DNA from: Bacillota bacterium
GTDB taxonomy: Bacteria > Bacillota > Clostridia > Acetivibrionales > DSM-1351
Direction: 5' to 3'
Length of the DNA: 21,043 nucleotides
Assembly: GCA_023397905.1 (NCBI GenBank)
Contig: JAEWSZ010000124.1
Location: 1-21,043, forward strand
Position 1 is the first letter of the stretch. Each line of letters begins with the position of its first letter. Position numbers and translations under genes: made by a program. Under the pieces are notes generated by a model. It was not told where the DNA came from, ran no database searches, and saw only the letters and a list, made by a program, of their open reading frames with translations. Below are positions 20,936 to 21,043 of the stretch, piece by piece.

Positions 20936-21043
20936 ATCGAGTAGGAGGTAAGTGATTATTTCACTTACCGACCTCTCACACCACCGTACAGGCTATTCAG
21001 CATACGGCGGTTCCTTAGTTTACACAAATTTGTTTATAGTAAT
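20936..21043 (-). mobile_element. 3' end of a group II intron (domains V and VI), cut by the window edge
   Basis: Read on the minus strand, ACCGCCGTA (21011-21003) pairs with TACGGTGGT (20988-20980), with a GCT-GAAT-AGC upper hairpin and a two-base bulge, the shape of catalytic domain V with a CGC triad. GTGTGAGAGGTC follows, then domain VI, GGTAAGTGA (20969-20961) with TCACTTACC (20955-20947). The end is TCCTACTCGAT, placing a branch-point A seven bases before a 3' end of type AT at 20936. The reverse transcriptase gene, if present, lies beyond the window. Confidence 0.75.

Overview
The window looks like a low-GC, spore-forming member of the Clostridia, probably near Ruminiclostridium/Acetivibrio. 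This is inferred from gene content, not from a database match. Supporting points are a cwlJ-gerQ spore germination/coat pair, a Re-type citrate synthase next to an aconitase (a clostridial way of making 2-oxoglutarate precursors), strong GGAGG ribosome binding sites, TTG starts and a group II intron. Coding density is moderate and many intergenic stretches hold readable promoters, palindromes and terminators.

Left part (1-4860), accessory in character. A broken gene fragment sits at the edge. A TetR-type regulator follows, divergent from a multi-membrane protein of the CruF/DUF422 carotenoid-hydratase type. The control region between them contains two diverged tandem copies of a promoter/operator module. 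Next come a SAM-dependent methyltransferase and a secreted stalk-domain/beta-helix protein with a long leader, closed by a bidirectional terminator.

Leftward block (4879-7507). A Q-rich GerQ-like spore protein lies downstream of a CwlJ-type cortex hydrolase. Upstream of these are MTA/SAH nucleosidase and a two-cluster ferredoxin-type protein.

Central block (7508-10299). A Crp/Fnr regulator diverges from the ferredoxin gene. It is followed by an SPFH membrane protein and a small ribbon-helix-helix protein. This block has the most unexplained structure: a roughly 190-nt crp leader that folds into several stems, a perfect 18-bp-arm palindrome over the SPFH promoter, and a compact nested-stem RNA element present twice with compensatory changes, plus a possible rearranged third copy.

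Middle (10300-13245). A zinc alcohol dehydrogenase and a small STAS-like protein with a TTG start face a chemoreceptor without an extracytoplasmic sensor domain.

Right part (13246-18715). A citrate-forming operon (Re-citrate synthase, aconitase, FCD-type GntR regulator) has a consensus promoter whose -10 box lies in a GTATAC-core palindrome, suggesting autoregulation by the GntR protein. An Xre regulator and peptide deformylase follow as a second unit, with direct repeats around their promoter.

Right edge (18789-21043). A stand-alone condensation-type acyltransferase and a RimJ/RimL-type acetyltransferase are followed by a GC-rich stretch and the 3' end (domains V and VI) of a group II intron on the minus strand that runs out of the window. 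No tRNA, rRNA, CRISPR array or complete insertion sequence was seen.
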